A stretch of DNA of 63,371 nucleotides from Sphingomonas sanguinis (GCF_001476905.1 NZ_LDTE01000067.1:1-63371), one strand, 5' to 3'; counted from the stretch's first letter, positions 32,607 through 44,848 are shown. Numbers and translations are program-made. The notes: a model not told the origin generated them from the letters alone.

Positions 32607-34136
32607 GTGCCGATACTGGATTGGATGACGCGCGGAGAGGATGTGCGCGCGGCGGCGGCGGTGCCGTATCGGTTGCTGGAAGCGGTGCCCATGTTGGACG
32701 GCGGGGATGCGGACGCCGCCAACATGCTCATCCAGGGCGACAATCTCGACGCGCTCAAGGCGCTGCTGCCCTATTACAAGGGCGCGGTGAAGTGCATCTA
32801 TATCGATCCGCCCTATAATACGCGGTCGGCATTCGAGCATTATGACGACAATCTGGAACACAGCCAATGGCTCGCGATGATCTATCCACGCCTCGTGCTG
32901 CTGCGCGAGTTGCTGGCGGAGGATGGTAGCATCTGGGTGTCGATCGACGACAATGAGGGGCATTACCTCAAGGTCGTGATGGATGAGGTATTTGGGCGGC
33001 GGAATTTCGTAGGCAGTGCTATTTGGCAAAAAAAATACACGGTCGCGAATGACGCAACGTGGCTGTCAGATAACCACGATCACATCATGATTTACGCCGC
33101 GAACAAAGTTTCATGGCGACCAAGGCGGCTTCCTCGTAGCGAGGAGATGAACGCCCGATATCGTAATCCGGACAACCACCCGAAGGGTCCTTGGAAAGCA
33201 ACTCCCCTGTATGCCAAGCGATCTGGCTCAGAGCGAGAGAAGGCATTCACGTTTACGTTCAAGAATGGTTTTGTTTGGACAACGCCGCCTGGTGCTTCAC
33301 CTCGTTTCCCGGCTCAGTCTCTTGAGCGGATGGATGCCAACGATGAGATCTGGTTTGGCGCAGATGGGAAAGCGCAGCCATCCCGCAAGACATTCCTGTC
33401 GGATCTCTCGGCTGATGGTCCTCCGTCGCCGACCGTCTGGCTACACTCCGATGTCGGTCACAATCATGAAGCTCGCGACGAGGTAAAGCGTATAAGTCCG
33501 GAGGACCCATTTACGACTCCAAAGCCTGAACGGCTCTTACAACGCATTATCCACTTGGCGACATTGCCCGGCGATCTCGTGCTCGACAGCTTCCTCGGCT
33601 CGGGCACCACGGCGGCGGTGGCGCACAAGATGGGGCGGCGCTGGATTGGGATCGAGATGGGCGACCATGCCGAAACCCATTGCAAGCCGCGCCTCGACAA
33701 GGTGATCGCAGGCGAACAGGGCGGTGTGTCCGAAGCGGTCGGCTGGACCGGCGGCGGTGGCTATCGTTATTATCGGCTGGGCGCGCCGGTGTTCGAGGCG
33801 GACGGGCATATCGCCGACGGCATCCGCTTCGCGACGCTCGCCGCCCATATCTGGTTCAGCGAGACGGGCACCCCCTTCACCGGTGCGGCCTACACACCCA
33901 TGCTGGGGGTGCATGACGGCATGGCTTATGCCCTGCTCTACAACGGCATCCTCGGCGACCGGTCGGTCAGCGGCGGCAATGTCCTGACCGCCGCACTGCT
34001 CGAACGGCTGCGGGCGGAAAGCGGCTGGAACGGGCCGATGACCGTCTATGGCGAATGGTCGAAACTGGGCGCGGCGCGTCTGGCCGAAGCCCAGGTCGTC
34101 TTCAAGCAGACCCCCTATGACGTGAAGGCGCGCTGA
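32607..34136 (+). CDS. mod: Type III restriction-modification system, DNA methyltransferase (Mod)
   Basis: 509 residues from a GTG at 32607 (ATG 32625 is an alternative). It is a beta-class N6-adenine methyltransferase: the catalytic DPPYNT is at 67-72, and the SAM-binding DSFLGSGTT follows at about 327. The target-recognition segment lies between them. It methylates one strand of an asymmetric site and supplies specificity for the Res subunit. Bases about 33015-33545 (the recognition segment) are clearly less GC-rich than both flanks (near 50 percent by eye), with atypical codons, suggesting replacement by recombination. The next gene starts in a TGATG overlap. Confidence 0.9.
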   Translation: MPILDWMTRGEDVRAAAAVPYRLLEAVPMLDGGDADAANMLIQGDNLDALKALLPYYKGAVKCIYIDPPYNTRSAFEHYDDNLEHSQWLAMIYPRLVLLRELLAEDGSIWVSIDDNEGHYLKVVMDEVFGRRNFVGSAIWQKKYTVANDATWLSDNHDHIMIYAANKVSWRPRRLPRSEEMNARYRNPDNHPKGPWKATPLYAKRSGSEREKAFTFTFKNGFVWTTPPGASPRFPAQSLERMDANDEIWFGADGKAQPSRKTFLSDLSADGPPSPTVWLHSDVGHNHEARDEVKRISPEDPFTTPKPERLLQRIIHLATLPGDLVLDSFLGSGTTAAVAHKMGRRWIGIEMGDHAETHCKPRLDKVIAGEQGGVSEAVGWTGGGGYRYYRLGAPVFEADGHIADGIRFATLAAHIWFSETGTPFTGAAYTPMLGVHDGMAYALLYNGILGDRSVSGGNVLTAALLERLRAESGWNGPMTVYGEWSKLGAARLAEAQVVFKQTPYDVKAR

Positions 34137-36736
34137 TGGAACTGAAGGACTATCAGCGCCGGGCGCTCGACGCGCTGCACACCTTTCTCGACCAGGCGGC
34201 GATCCGCGACCATGCGGCCGCCTATGCCGCCGCCTGCGCGGTCGGCGAGCCGGGGGCCTATGGCGCGACCTATCGTCCGCTGAGCGGCCTGCCCGAAGTG
34301 CCCTATTGCTGCCTGCGCCTGCCGACCGGCGGCGGCAAGACGCTGCTCGCCGCGCACGCCATCGGCATCGCGCGCGACACCTATCTGGCGCGGCGCTATC
34401 CGGTGGTGCTGTGGCTGGTCACGTCGAGCGCGATCGCCGACCAGACGCTGGGCGCGCTGAAGAAGATCGGGCACCCCTATCGCCAAGCGCTGGAGGCGCA
34501 GTTCGGCGGCGCGGTCCGGGTGTACGGCATCGACGAGCGGCGGCAACTTCGCCCGCAGGACATGGCGGATGCCGCGACGGTGATCGTCGCGACCGTCCAG
34601 TCCTTCCGCGTCAACAATGTCGCCGATCGCAACGTCTATCGCGACGATGAAGAGCTGGAGCCGCACTTCGCCGCCCTGCCCCCCGCCGTGTCCGGCGCGG
34701 CCGATCTGGCCCGGCATGCCGACGGCCCGCGCCGGGGCAAGCCGATCGCCAGCTTCGCCAACCTGCTGAAGCTGCACCGCCCGCTGGTGATCGTGGACGA
34801 GGCGCACAACTTCACCTCCACCCTGTCGGGTGAGACGTTCGGCCGCCTGGCACCCGCGGCCGTAGTGGAGTTTACCGCGACGCCGGTGCGCTCCAACGTC
34901 ATCGTCTCCGCCACCGCCGCCGAGCTGAAGGCGGCGGACATGATCAAGCTGCCGATCCACCTGTCGCAGCATGGCAGCTGGCAGGCGGCGATCACCCACG
35001 CCGTCGACAACCGCGCCTGGCTGCACGGTGTCGCGGCGCGGGACGGCGGCGGCATCCGCCCGATCGCGCTCTATCAGGCCCAGCCCGCGCGCGAGGGTGC
35101 CGAGGCGACGGTCGACGTCGTCAAGCGCCATCTGATCGAGGATTGCAAAATCCCCGAAGAGCGGATTGCGGTGGCGACGGGCAACCAGCGCGAGCTGGAC
35201 GGCATCGACCTGTTCGATCCCGCCTGCATCATCGAGCACGTCATCACCGTCGATGCCCTGAAGGAAGGCTGGGACTGTTCCTTTGCCTATGTCTTCTGCT
35301 CGCTCGCCAGCATTCGCAGCGGCGGAGCCGTCGAGCAGCTGCTGGGCCGCGTGCTGCGCATGCCCTTTGCGACCCGGCGCTCGTCCGAAGAGCTGAACCG
35401 CGCCTATGCCCATGTCTCCGAACGCAATTTCTTCGAGGCCGCCGAGGGCCTGAAGGATCGGCTGACCGAAATGGGCTTTGACGAGCGAACCGCGCTGGAG
35501 GCGATCGTCGAGCAGCCCGAAACGTTCGACTGGCACGAGGACCAGCCGCTGTTCACCCGGCCCGAGCTGCCGGTGCTGCACGTGCAGGAACGCCCCGACC
35601 AGAGCGGCTGGACGCCCGAAATGGTCTCGGCGACGCGCATCGCCGACGATGGCGCGGGCGGCGTGGCGATCACGTTCGACACGACCGCGCCCGACACGGT
35701 GCTGCGCGAGGTCGCTGCGGCGGTTCGTGCGCCCGGCGCGTCGCCAGAGACGGCGATCGAAGCGTTCATCGTGCAGCGTTCGGCGTCGCTGTCACCGGCC
35801 GAGCAGGGCGAGGTATTGACGCTCCCCCGCCTGGCTATCGAGCGCGACGGACAGCTTGAGATCGTGTTCCCCGACACGTTGGTGGATGTCGGCGGCTGGG
35901 ATCTGCGGCACGTCGACACCAGCCTGCCGGGCTTTACGCTGACCGACCGGCCCGACACGTTCGAGATGGACGTCGATGGCGATCAGGTCGTCTATGCCCG
36001 TATCGACGCCGCCGCCGAACTGGCGCTGGACGACGCGACCCACTGGGACGTGGCGGCGCTGTCGCGCTGGCTCGACCGCACCACCCGCCAGCGCGACGTC
36101 GCCCAGCCGATCTTCCTGGAATATTGCCGCCGCGTGGTGGAGGGCGTCGCCACACGCATCCCGCTCGCCCAGCTCGTTCGAGGCAAATATGCCCTGCGCC
36201 GCGCGATCGTGGCACGGGTCGGCCAGCTGCGCCGGGACGCTGGCGCGCGCGGCGTACAGCTCCTGCTCGGCGATATCGCCCCGGTGCTGGCGCTGGGCGA
36301 CAACGGGTTCCGCTTCAGCAAGGCGGGCTATGACCCGCGCACGCCCTACAAGCCGGGGTACAGGTTCCAAAAGCATCTGTTCGCCCAGGTCGGCGACCTG
36401 AAGCACGGCGGCGAGGAATGGCAGGCGGCGGTGCATATCGACGAACACCCGGCGGTCAAATACTGGGTGCGCAACGTCGATCGCACGGCCTGGTCCTATG
36501 CGCTGCCGACGTCGACCGACCTGTTCTACCCCGATTTCGTCGCGGAACTGACGGATGGCCGCAAGCTCATCATCGAATACAAGGGCGCCGACCGCACGGA
36601 CAATGCCGACAGCCGCGAGAAGAAGAATATCGGCGCACGACTACAGGAGGTCAGCGGCGGCAAGGTGCTATTCCTTTGGGCGGAGCGGGATCGCGACGGC
36701 AATGTCTCAAGACAATTGGACAGGGCCCTGGGATGA
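34136..36736 (+). CDS. res: Type III restriction enzyme, helicase-endonuclease subunit (Res)
   Basis: 866 residues. Superfamily 2 helicase motifs: Walker A LPTGGGKTLLAAHA at 60-73, DEAH in VIVDEAHNF at about 218, FTATP at about 243, and the second RecA domain ending EQLLGRVLRMP near 400. The C-terminal nuclease has YPDF, then IIEYKG, near 797 and 815 (PD-(D/E)XK). The complex with Mod translocates or slides along DNA and cuts unmodified DNA about 25 bp from a site. GC content is uniform, unlike in mod. Translation is coupled to mod by a TGATG overlap. Confidence 0.9.
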   Translation: MELKDYQRRALDALHTFLDQAAIRDHAAAYAAACAVGEPGAYGATYRPLSGLPEVPYCCLRLPTGGGKTLLAAHAIGIARDTYLARRYPVVLWLVTSSAIADQTLGALKKIGHPYRQALEAQFGGAVRVYGIDERRQLRPQDMADAATVIVATVQSFRVNNVADRNVYRDDEELEPHFAALPPAVSGAADLARHADGPRRGKPIASFANLLKLHRPLVIVDEAHNFTSTLSGETFGRLAPAAVVEFTATPVRSNVIVSATAAELKAADMIKLPIHLSQHGSWQAAITHAVDNRAWLHGVAARDGGGIRPIALYQAQPAREGAEATVDVVKRHLIEDCKIPEERIAVATGNQRELDGIDLFDPACIIEHVITVDALKEGWDCSFAYVFCSLASIRSGGAVEQLLGRVLRMPFATRRSSEELNRAYAHVSERNFFEAAEGLKDRLTEMGFDERTALEAIVEQPETFDWHEDQPLFTRPELPVLHVQERPDQSGWTPEMVSATRIADDGAGGVAITFDTTAPDTVLREVAAAVRAPGASPETAIEAFIVQRSASLSPAEQGEVLTLPRLAIERDGQLEIVFPDTLVDVGGWDLRHVDTSLPGFTLTDRPDTFEMDVDGDQVVYARIDAAAELALDDATHWDVAALSRWLDRTTRQRDVAQPIFLEYCRRVVEGVATRIPLAQLVRGKYALRRAIVARVGQLRRDAGARGVQLLLGDIAPVLALGDNGFRFSKAGYDPRTPYKPGYRFQKHLFAQVGDLKHGGEEWQAAVHIDEHPAVKYWVRNVDRTAWSYALPTSTDLFYPDFVAELTDGRKLIIEYKGADRTDNADSREKKNIGARLQEVSGGKVLFLWAERDRDGNVSRQLDRALG

Positions 36737-36878
36737 AGCCCCTTCATCGCCTCCCCCTTTTGAACGACTGTCCGGGTGAACGGCGAAAATGTATACACCG
36801 GTGGAGCCTTAACCTGCGTTTGCAAAGCTGCGCAGAATCGCGCAGGGGGGCGCTTCACACGGGGGCCTGGGACCGAAC

Positions 36879-37901
36879 ATGGGAGCGACGCATCGGGTCT
36901 TTGGGCGGTTGCCGCTGCTTCGCGACCGCAGGCCCTTGGCCTATCTGGCGGCGCTGCTGCTCTCGGCCATCGCATGGTGGATTCGGTGGGAGCTCGATCC
37001 CGCCTTCCCGCCGGGATTTCCATACCTAACATTCTTTCCGGCGGTCATCATCTCGTCCTTCTTGTTCGGACGTGGACCGGGGACATTCTCGGCTATCCTC
37101 TGCGGTCTTCTCGCCTGGTATTTTTTCATCCCTCCGACCCACACATTCGGGTTGGATTCGCGCACGTTCGTCGCCTTGGGCTTTTACGCTGGCGTCGTTG
37201 CGGTCGACATCGGCCTCGTCGATGCCATGCAGCGGGCCAATCAGCGCTCGTCCCGCCTGGCGGAAGAGCAGCGGCAATTGGCCGAACGGACCGAGCTGCT
37301 TTTCAGTGAGTTGCAGCACCGGGTGTCCAATAACATCCAGATGGTCGGCGCCATGCTATTCCTGCAGCAGCGGCAGGTCATCGATCCGATCGCCCGCATG
37401 GTTCTGGCGGATGCTTCCACGAAGCTGCAGCTTATCGGTCGTATTCAGCGGCAGCTTTACTCGACGACGGGCGAGCAGGTGCCACTGGACATCTTCCTCC
37501 GGGATTTGATGGCCGACCTGTTTGCCGCCGACACCAAGCCGGGAGTCCTGCATCGGATCGAGGCTGCTCCCGGGATTCGCCTCTCCCCCGATCTGGCGAT
37601 CCCGCTCGCCCTGATCATGGCCGAGGGTATTGCCAATGCGATGGAGCATGGCTTTCCCGATCGGGACTTCGGCGAGATTGCCGTCACGCTCACACGCGAA
37701 AACGACGCCATCGAATTGTGCGTAATCGACGACGGCGCAGGCCTGCCGCCAGGCTTCGATCTCCATCGTTCGGACAGCCTTGGCCTGAAGCTCGTGCGAA
37801 GCTTGGCCAAGCAGATGGAAGCGCAGGTCCGGATCGAAACCCTTCCCGCATCGGGTACGATCTTGCGCCTTTCACTGCCCCAGCGCGCTTGTCAGCCGTG
37901 A
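36879..37901 (+). CDS. Membrane sensor histidine kinase, DUF4118 plus HWE/HisKA_2 type
   Basis: 340 residues. Residues about 18-115 hold four membrane helices of the DUF4118 (KdpD-like) sensor, for example FPAVIISSFLFGRGPGTFSA. The dimerisation/phosphoacceptor box is ELQHRVSNNIQMV with His147, the HisKA_2/HWE variant common in alphaproteobacteria, and the ATPase domain has NAMEHGF and DDGAGLPPGF. No response regulator is adjacent, so the partner is encoded elsewhere. HWE kinases often feed the general stress response or light signalling; no PAS or LOV domain is present here. Confidence 0.85.
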   Translation: MGATHRVFGRLPLLRDRRPLAYLAALLLSAIAWWIRWELDPAFPPGFPYLTFFPAVIISSFLFGRGPGTFSAILCGLLAWYFFIPPTHTFGLDSRTFVALGFYAGVVAVDIGLVDAMQRANQRSSRLAEEQRQLAERTELLFSELQHRVSNNIQMVGAMLFLQQRQVIDPIARMVLADASTKLQLIGRIQRQLYSTTGEQVPLDIFLRDLMADLFAADTKPGVLHRIEAAPGIRLSPDLAIPLALIMAEGIANAMEHGFPDRDFGEIAVTLTRENDAIELCVIDDGAGLPPGFDLHRSDSLGLKLVRSLAKQMEAQVRIETLPASGTILRLSLPQRACQP

Positions 37902-38223
37902 GACGCCGTGGCCGATTACGCTTGCGCACGGCCTAGATAGGAACAGCCATACGGGTCCGAGCCCTTCCGGCAGTCGAGCAACCGGATGGCTTTTGAGTGA
38001 CCAAGCCTCCGGAAAATGGGCTTGAGATCGCGCTCCGATAAGCTCACGACGAAGCCTGACAGCATGTGACCCGGATCGGCCCTGGACACATTGACAGGCG
38101 GCTCGAGTCGCCAGCCGCAGCCCGCCCATTTCCTCACTATCGCGCGTCCGCAGCATCGGTTTTTCGCAGCCGTTTTATTTCCGCCTGTCATCCTGAATCC
38201 AAACCCCGCACGCCGCACAAGAA
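37902..38223. other. Intergenic region before the lactate operon
   Basis: About 320 bp without a recognisable gene. A minus-strand open frame (37916-38218) reads SGFVVSLSERDLKPIFRRL and later DCRKGSDPYGCSYLG. It has no family I recognise and no good ribosome-binding site; it could be a small gene or a leftover fragment. The lactate-operon control sites lie to its right. Confidence 0.3.
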
Positions 38224-38240
38224 TTCTGGCAGTACCAGAA
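38224..38240. promoter_or_regulatory. LldR-type operator 1
   Basis: TTCTGGCA-G-TACCAGAA is a 17-bp near-perfect palindrome (seven of eight pairs) of the FadR/LldR type (TGGT-N-ACCA). It lies 103 bp before the permease start and matches a second copy 86 bp downstream, centre to centre. Confidence 0.7.
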
Positions 38241-38264
38241 AGCGCAAAACCCTCTGATAATTCG

Positions 38265-38296
38265 TTGACGGATGGTCGCGACAGGCAGATTTTAAT
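38265..38296 (+). promoter_or_regulatory. Possible lldP promoter between the two operators
   Basis: TTGACG at 38265-38270 is a good -35 candidate. The best -10 options are GATTTT (17-bp spacing) or TTTAAT at 38291-38296 (20-bp spacing), neither ideal. Its position between two operators would suit repression by looping. Confidence 0.35.
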
Positions 38297-38309
38297 CCAA
38301 ATAACCCAT

Positions 38310-38326
38310 ATCTGGTACTACCAGAA
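38310..38326. promoter_or_regulatory. LldR-type operator 2
   Basis: ATCTGGTA-C-TACCAGAA, again seven of eight base pairs symmetric, with the inner CTGGTA/TACCAG perfect. It lies 16 bp before the permease GTG, just upstream of the ribosome-binding site, so bound LldR would block transcription or early elongation. Confidence 0.72.
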
Positions 38327-38342
38327 TGCCGGGAGAGGTGTC

Positions 38343-40016
38343 GTGCAAGTCTGGGCGCAGAATTACGATCCGTTGGGCAATATCTGGCTCTCCAGCCTGG
38401 TCGCCGCCGTGCCGATCATCTTCTTCTTTCTGGCGCTGACCGTTTTTCGCCTGAAAGGCTATGTCGCGGGGACAATCACCGTGGCGCTGACGTTGGCGGT
38501 CGCCATCGCGCTGTACGGCATGCCGATGCACAGCGCGCTGGCGGCCGGGGTGTTCGGCTTCTTCTACGGTTTGTGGCCGATCGCCTGGATCATCCTGGGC
38601 GCAGTGTTCCTCTACCGTATCGCGGTGGCAACCGGCGCGTTCGACATCATCCGGCAATCGATCCTGAACGTCACCGAGGATCAGCGTCTGCAACTGCTGC
38701 TAGTCGGCTTTGCGTTCGGTGCCTTTCTGGAAGGCGCGGCCGGGTTCGGCGCGCCGGTCGCGATCACCTCCGCCTTGCTTGTCGGCCTCGGCTTTCGGCC
38801 GCTCTATGCGGCGGGGCTGTGCCTGATCGCCAACACCGCCCCCGTGGCGTTCGGGGCGATGGGCATTCCGATCGTCGTCGCCGGACAGGTGACCGGCATC
38901 GACCCGTTCCTGATCGGGCAGATGGCGGGGCGGCAGTTGCCATTGCTGTCGGTCCTCGTGCCCTTCTGGCTGATCCTGATCATGGATGGGCCGCGCGGCG
39001 TACGCGAGACGTGGCCCGCCATTCTGGTCGCCGGTGGGTCGTTCGCCATCGTCCAGTTCCTGACCGCGCAGTTCATCGGGCCGGAGCTGCCCGACATCAC
39101 CGCCGCGCTCGCGACCCTGATCACGCTGCCCATCTTCCTGCGCTTCTGGCAGCCCAGGCGCATCTTCCGCTTCGACGCGGCGGAGGTCGCCGCCGACGGC
39201 GCGGTGCCGGTCGCGCCGGTCACGGCGCAGACGGTTCGCCATTCGCCCGCACAGATCGCCTGGGCCTGGTCGCCCTTCCTAATCCTGACCGTGTTCGTCA
39301 CGTTGTGGAGCATCGCCCCGGTCAAGGCGCTGTTCGCCGCCGACGGGCCGCTCGCGCACCTCGTGCTGAAGCTGCACGTGCCGTTCCTCGACAAGCTGGT
39401 CGCCAAGGTGCCGCCGATCGTCCCGCAGGTCACGCCCTATGAAGCCGTGTACAAGTTCGACTGGCTGTCAGCGACCGGCACCGCGATCATGCTGGCGGCG
39501 ATCGTCACCATCGCGTTCCTGCGGATGAAGCCGGCGGATGCGGCGCGTACCTTCGTCGACACGTTGAAGAGCCTGCTGATCCCGATCTATTCGATCGGCA
39601 TGGTCCTCGCCTTCGCGTTCCTCGCCAATTATTCGGGGCTGTCGGCGACGCTCGCGCTGGCCCTGGCGCATACGGGATCGGCCTTCACCTTCTTCTCGCC
39701 GTTCCTCGGCTGGCTGGGCGTGTTCCTGACCGGATCGGATACCTCGGCCAACGCGCTGTTCGCGGCATTGCAGGCCAATACCGCGCATCAGATCGGGGTC
39801 AGCGACGTGCTGCTGGTCGCGGTCAACACCACCGGCGGCGTCACCGGCAAGATGATCTCGCCGCAGTCGATCGCCATCGCCTGCGCTGCGGTCGGGTTGG
39901 TCGGCAAGGAGTCCGACCTGTTCCGCTTCACCGTACGCCACAGCCTGCCGCTCTGCGCACTGGTCGGGATCATCACCACCGTCCAGGCCTATCTCCTACC
40001 ATGGATGATCCCATGA
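38343..40016 (+). CDS. lldP: L-lactate permease
   Basis: 557 residues from the GTG at 38343 (GGGAGAGG upstream), matching the usual length of about 550. Twelve or more membrane helices. Characteristic segments include [20 protein letters not shown] in the first half and [15 protein letters not shown] and [19 protein letters not shown] near the C-terminus. It imports L-lactate (also D-lactate or glycolate in relatives) with protons. First gene of the lactate operon; its stop overlaps the regulator start (ATGA). Confidence 0.93.
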   Translation: MQVWAQNYDPLGNIWLSSLVAAVPIIFFFLALTVFRLKGYVAGTITVALTLAVAIALYGMPMHSALAAGVFGFFYGLWPIAWIILGAVFLYRIAVATGAFDIIRQSILNVTEDQRLQLLLVGFAFGAFLEGAAGFGAPVAITSALLVGLGFRPLYAAGLCLIANTAPVAFGAMGIPIVVAGQVTGIDPFLIGQMAGRQLPLLSVLVPFWLILIMDGPRGVRETWPAILVAGGSFAIVQFLTAQFIGPELPDITAALATLITLPIFLRFWQPRRIFRFDAAEVAADGAVPVAPVTAQTVRHSPAQIAWAWSPFLILTVFVTLWSIAPVKALFAADGPLAHLVLKLHVPFLDKLVAKVPPIVPQVTPYEAVYKFDWLSATGTAIMLAAIVTIAFLRMKPADAARTFVDTLKSLLIPIYSIGMVLAFAFLANYSGLSATLALALAHTGSAFTFFSPFLGWLGVFLTGSDTSANALFAALQANTAHQIGVSDVLLVAVNTTGGVTGKMISPQSIAIACAAVGLVGKESDLFRFTVRHSLPLCALVGIITTVQAYLLPWMIP

Positions 40017-40780
40017 GCGGCTCAGCCAGCGTATCCCACCGCGCGGAAACCGCGATCGAGGCGCTGATCGCCCAGCGCAAGTTGCTGCCCGGCGCGCGCC
40101 TGCCCTCCGAACGATCGCTGGCCGAAACGCTGGGGGTATCGCGCAACATCCTGCGCGAGGCGATGAACCGACTGGCGGCGCAGGGACGGATCATCATCCG
40201 CCCGCGTGCCGGGGCGATCCTGGCCGAGCCGTCGGCGCAATGGACCGAGCAGATGATCGCCGAACCGCTGGCCCCGCTGGTCGAGGCCAATCCGGGCTAT
40301 GGCCATGACATTTTCGAGGTGCGGGAGTCGCTGGACGGCACCGCCGCCTATCATGCCGCCCGGCGCGCCGACGCGGTGGACAAGGACCGTATACGCCGCC
40401 GCTTCGACGCGATGGAGAAGCTGCACGGCGCGGGCGACGTCGCGGCGGAGGCGCATGCCGACGCCGCGTTCCACCTCGCCATCGCGCATGCCTCGCGCAA
40501 CGCGGTGCTGACGCATGTCATGTCCAGCCTGTTCGGGCTGCTGCACACCAGCATCTCGCAGAGCCGCGAAAAGATCTACGCCGTGCCGCGCACATTCGAG
40601 GCGCTGTCGGCGCAGCACCGCGCGATCATGGAGCGAATCGTGGCGGGCGATGCGGACGGGGCGCGCGATGCGGCCGATGTCCATCTCGAATTCGTGCGCA
40701 CCACGGTCCGGCAGGTCGAGGACGACCTGGCCCGCACCGAGCGCGCCACCGCCGCGCGTAGCGCCGAACTCTCGTCATAG
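40013..40780 (+). CDS. lldR: GntR/FadR-family lactate-responsive regulator
   Basis: 255 residues from the ATG overlapping the permease stop. The N-terminal winged helix ([20 protein letters not shown]) and C-terminal FCD all-helical domain (about 95-225) with its metal-binding Asp and His residues (DAAFHLAIA, and a later AQHRAIM) are clear. In relatives lactate releases LldR from DNA. Two matching palindromes precede the operon, giving autoregulation. Encoded between permease and dehydrogenase as in E. coli lldPRD. Confidence 0.9.
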   Translation: MSGSASVSHRAETAIEALIAQRKLLPGARLPSERSLAETLGVSRNILREAMNRLAAQGRIIIRPRAGAILAEPSAQWTEQMIAEPLAPLVEANPGYGHDIFEVRESLDGTAAYHAARRADAVDKDRIRRRFDAMEKLHGAGDVAAEAHADAAFHLAIAHASRNAVLTHVMSSLFGLLHTSISQSREKIYAVPRTFEALSAQHRAIMERIVAGDADGARDAADVHLEFVRTTVRQVEDDLARTERATAARSAELSS

Positions 40781-40795
40781 ATTGGGAACGACCCG

Positions 40796-41929
40796 ATGAT
40801 CATCTCCGCCCCCACCGACTATCGCGAAGCCGCGCGCCGGCGCCTGCCGCCGTTCCTGTTTCACTATATCGACGGCGGCGCCTATGCCGAACATACGCTG
40901 CGCCACAATGTGTCGGACCTGTCCGACATCGCGCTGCGCCAGCGGGTGTTGCGCGACGTCGCCGACATCGACCTGGGCACGACGCTGTTCGGCCGGTCGC
41001 TCGGCATGCCGGTCGTCCTCGCCCCCGTCGGCCTGACGGGCATGTATGCCAGGCGCGGCGAAGTGCAGGCGGCACGCGCCGCCGCAAGCAAGCAGGTGCC
41101 CTTCACCCTGTCGACCGTATCGGTCTGCGCCATCGACGAGGTGCAGCGCCAGTCGCCCGCGCCGATCTGGTTCCAGCTCTATGTGCTGAAGGATCGCGGC
41201 TTCATGCGCGACGCGCTGGAGCGGGCGCAGGCCGCCGGGGTGGAGACTTTGGTCTTCACCGTCGACATGCCCGTTCCCGGCGCGCGCTACCGCGATGCGC
41301 ATTCGGGCATGTCGGGACCGGGGGCCGCATGGCGGCGGATGCTGCAGGCGGTCACGCATCCGCGCTGGGCCTGGGACGTCGGCATCCATGGCCGACCGCA
41401 CGATCTGGGCAATATCTCGGCCTATCGCGGCGCGGCCACGGGGCTCGAAGATTATATCGGCTGGCTGGGCGCGAATTTCGATCCGGGGATCGGCTGGCGC
41501 GACCTGCAATGGATTCGCGATGTCTGGAAGGGATCGATCGTCATCAAGGGCATCCTCGATGTCGAGGATGCGCGCGAGGCGGTGCGTTTCGGTGCCCAGG
41601 GTATCGTCGTGTCGAACCATGGCGGGCGACAGCTCGACGGTGTGCTGTCATCGGCGCGCGCCTTGCCCGCCATCGCCGACGCCGTGAAAGGACAGCTGAC
41701 GATCCTCGCGGACTCAGGGGTGCGATCGGGGCTGGACGTGGTGCGGATGCTGGCCCTGGGCGCGGACGCGGCCATGCTCGGCCGCGCCTTCATCTACGCG
41801 CTAGCCGCCGATGGCCAGGCGGGGGTCGCCAACCTGCTCGACCTGTTCGACCGCGAGATGCGGGTGGCGATGGCGCTGACCGGCGTCCGGACGATCGCGG
41901 ACATCGACTCCACCATCATCGCGCGCTGA
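40796..41929 (+). CDS. lldD: FMN-dependent L-lactate dehydrogenase
   Basis: 377 residues, the alpha-hydroxy acid oxidase TIM barrel. FMN-binding [15 protein letters not shown] is near 75-90, and the catalytic His is in [11 protein letters not shown] near 277. The [21 protein letters not shown] phosphate-binding region and the C-terminal Arg-rich segment follow. It oxidises L-lactate to pyruvate and passes electrons to the quinone pool at the inner membrane. It follows lldR by 15 bp and ends the operon in a strong hairpin. Confidence 0.93.
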   Translation: MIISAPTDYREAARRRLPPFLFHYIDGGAYAEHTLRHNVSDLSDIALRQRVLRDVADIDLGTTLFGRSLGMPVVLAPVGLTGMYARRGEVQAARAAASKQVPFTLSTVSVCAIDEVQRQSPAPIWFQLYVLKDRGFMRDALERAQAAGVETLVFTVDMPVPGARYRDAHSGMSGPGAAWRRMLQAVTHPRWAWDVGIHGRPHDLGNISAYRGAATGLEDYIGWLGANFDPGIGWRDLQWIRDVWKGSIVIKGILDVEDAREAVRFGAQGIVVSNHGGRQLDGVLSSARALPAIADAVKGQLTILADSGVRSGLDVVRMLALGADAAMLGRAFIYALAADGQAGVANLLDLFDREMRVAMALTGVRTIADIDSTIIAR

Positions 41930-41949
41930 CGCCGACCGGGCCGGCGTCA
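41927..41949 (+). terminator. Hairpin at the end of the lactate operon
   Basis: TGACGCCG (41927-41934) pairs perfectly with CGGCGTCA (41942-41949) across a 7-base loop; the stem begins with the lldD stop codon itself. No T run follows. Confidence 0.55.
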
Positions 41950-42383
41950 CGCGCCGGACCTCTCGATAAAAGGACTACAGGATGCCGCATGTTCGGCAGC
42001 GGACGACGTGTGCCATGTTGCTTTGCGGCGAGGTGACGCAGTTGCAGCAGCAGCACGTCAATCGATAGTTTCACGCGTTGATCGAGGCTCATACCCGGGG
42101 ATCATTCGCTGTACACAATGCGCAAGGCTTCCGTCGACGAGCCGAGGCGCAAGGCGATACCCGCGCGTCCGGAAAGCTCATCGAACCGGTGGGTAACGCC
42201 AGCGTTGACCGCACGCCGGCGACCGTCATTTTCTTCCGCCGCCAATAGCGACTGTCGCGCAGCGTCACGGTCGGACCAGGCAGCTCAATCTGGCGCGTGT
42301 GGATTTTGGCAGACGAAATTGAGGAAAAACACGAAGCACGCGCAGCCGGGCCAGGAATGCGTCGAATGCGATCGCGCCCACCC
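41950..42383. other. 434-bp gap with a possible gene remnant on the minus strand
   Basis: No intact gene is visible. On the minus strand between about 42290 and 42106 one frame reads fluently (VNAGVTHRFDELSGRAG followed by IALRLGSSTEALRIVY) but lacks a start and any upstream continuity. It could be the tail of a lost gene at the island boundary. I cannot assign a family. Confidence 0.3.
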
Positions 42384-42697
42384 TCAATCCTCCGGCGCGA
42401 TACGTATCCGACAATTGGTGCTGATATTGCGAACTGCGAGCTGGCAGGCGAGGCGGGATCGGTCGGTGCGATAGCTGCTACTGTCGAGCAGATCGTCTTC
42501 GTCGGGACCGGGCGGCGGCAGGTCTTCTCCCCCCGCCTCGACATAGACGTGGCAGGTTGCGCAGGAGCAGCATCCGCCGCACATCGCCAGCAGTTCATCC
42601 ACACCGGCATCACGGATCGCTTCCATGACGCTGACATCGGCAGCGCCCTCGACCTCGATACGGTCGCCGTCACGGGTAATGACCTCGATCGTTGCCA

Positions 42698-42698
<1 letters not shown>
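42384..42698 (-). CDS. [2Fe-2S] ferredoxin, adrenodoxin/putidaredoxin type
   Basis: 104 residues from the ATG at 42698. The cluster ligands are C40, C46, C49 (CGGCCSCATC) and C85 (RLACQL), the C-x5-C-x2-C-xn-C spacing of P450-type ferredoxins. It is the natural electron carrier between the FAD reductase (53448-54680) and the P450 (56670-57899) of this island, although encoded 14 kb from the P450 as last gene of the beta-oxidation operon. The start overlaps the preceding stop (TAATG). Confidence 0.9.
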
Positions 42699-44847
<2,149 letters not shown>

Positions 44848-44848
44848 G

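Noticed and set aside
32607..36736. Treating mod/res as part of a larger multi-gene defence island
   Set aside because: Neighbouring genes (FKBP, DUF188, histidine kinase) are ordinary housekeeping or signalling types; only the two-gene type III system is supported.
37902..37950. GCCGTG/CACGGC inverted repeat after the histidine kinase gene as a terminator
   Set aside because: Only six pairs around a 16-base loop and no T run; too weak to call.
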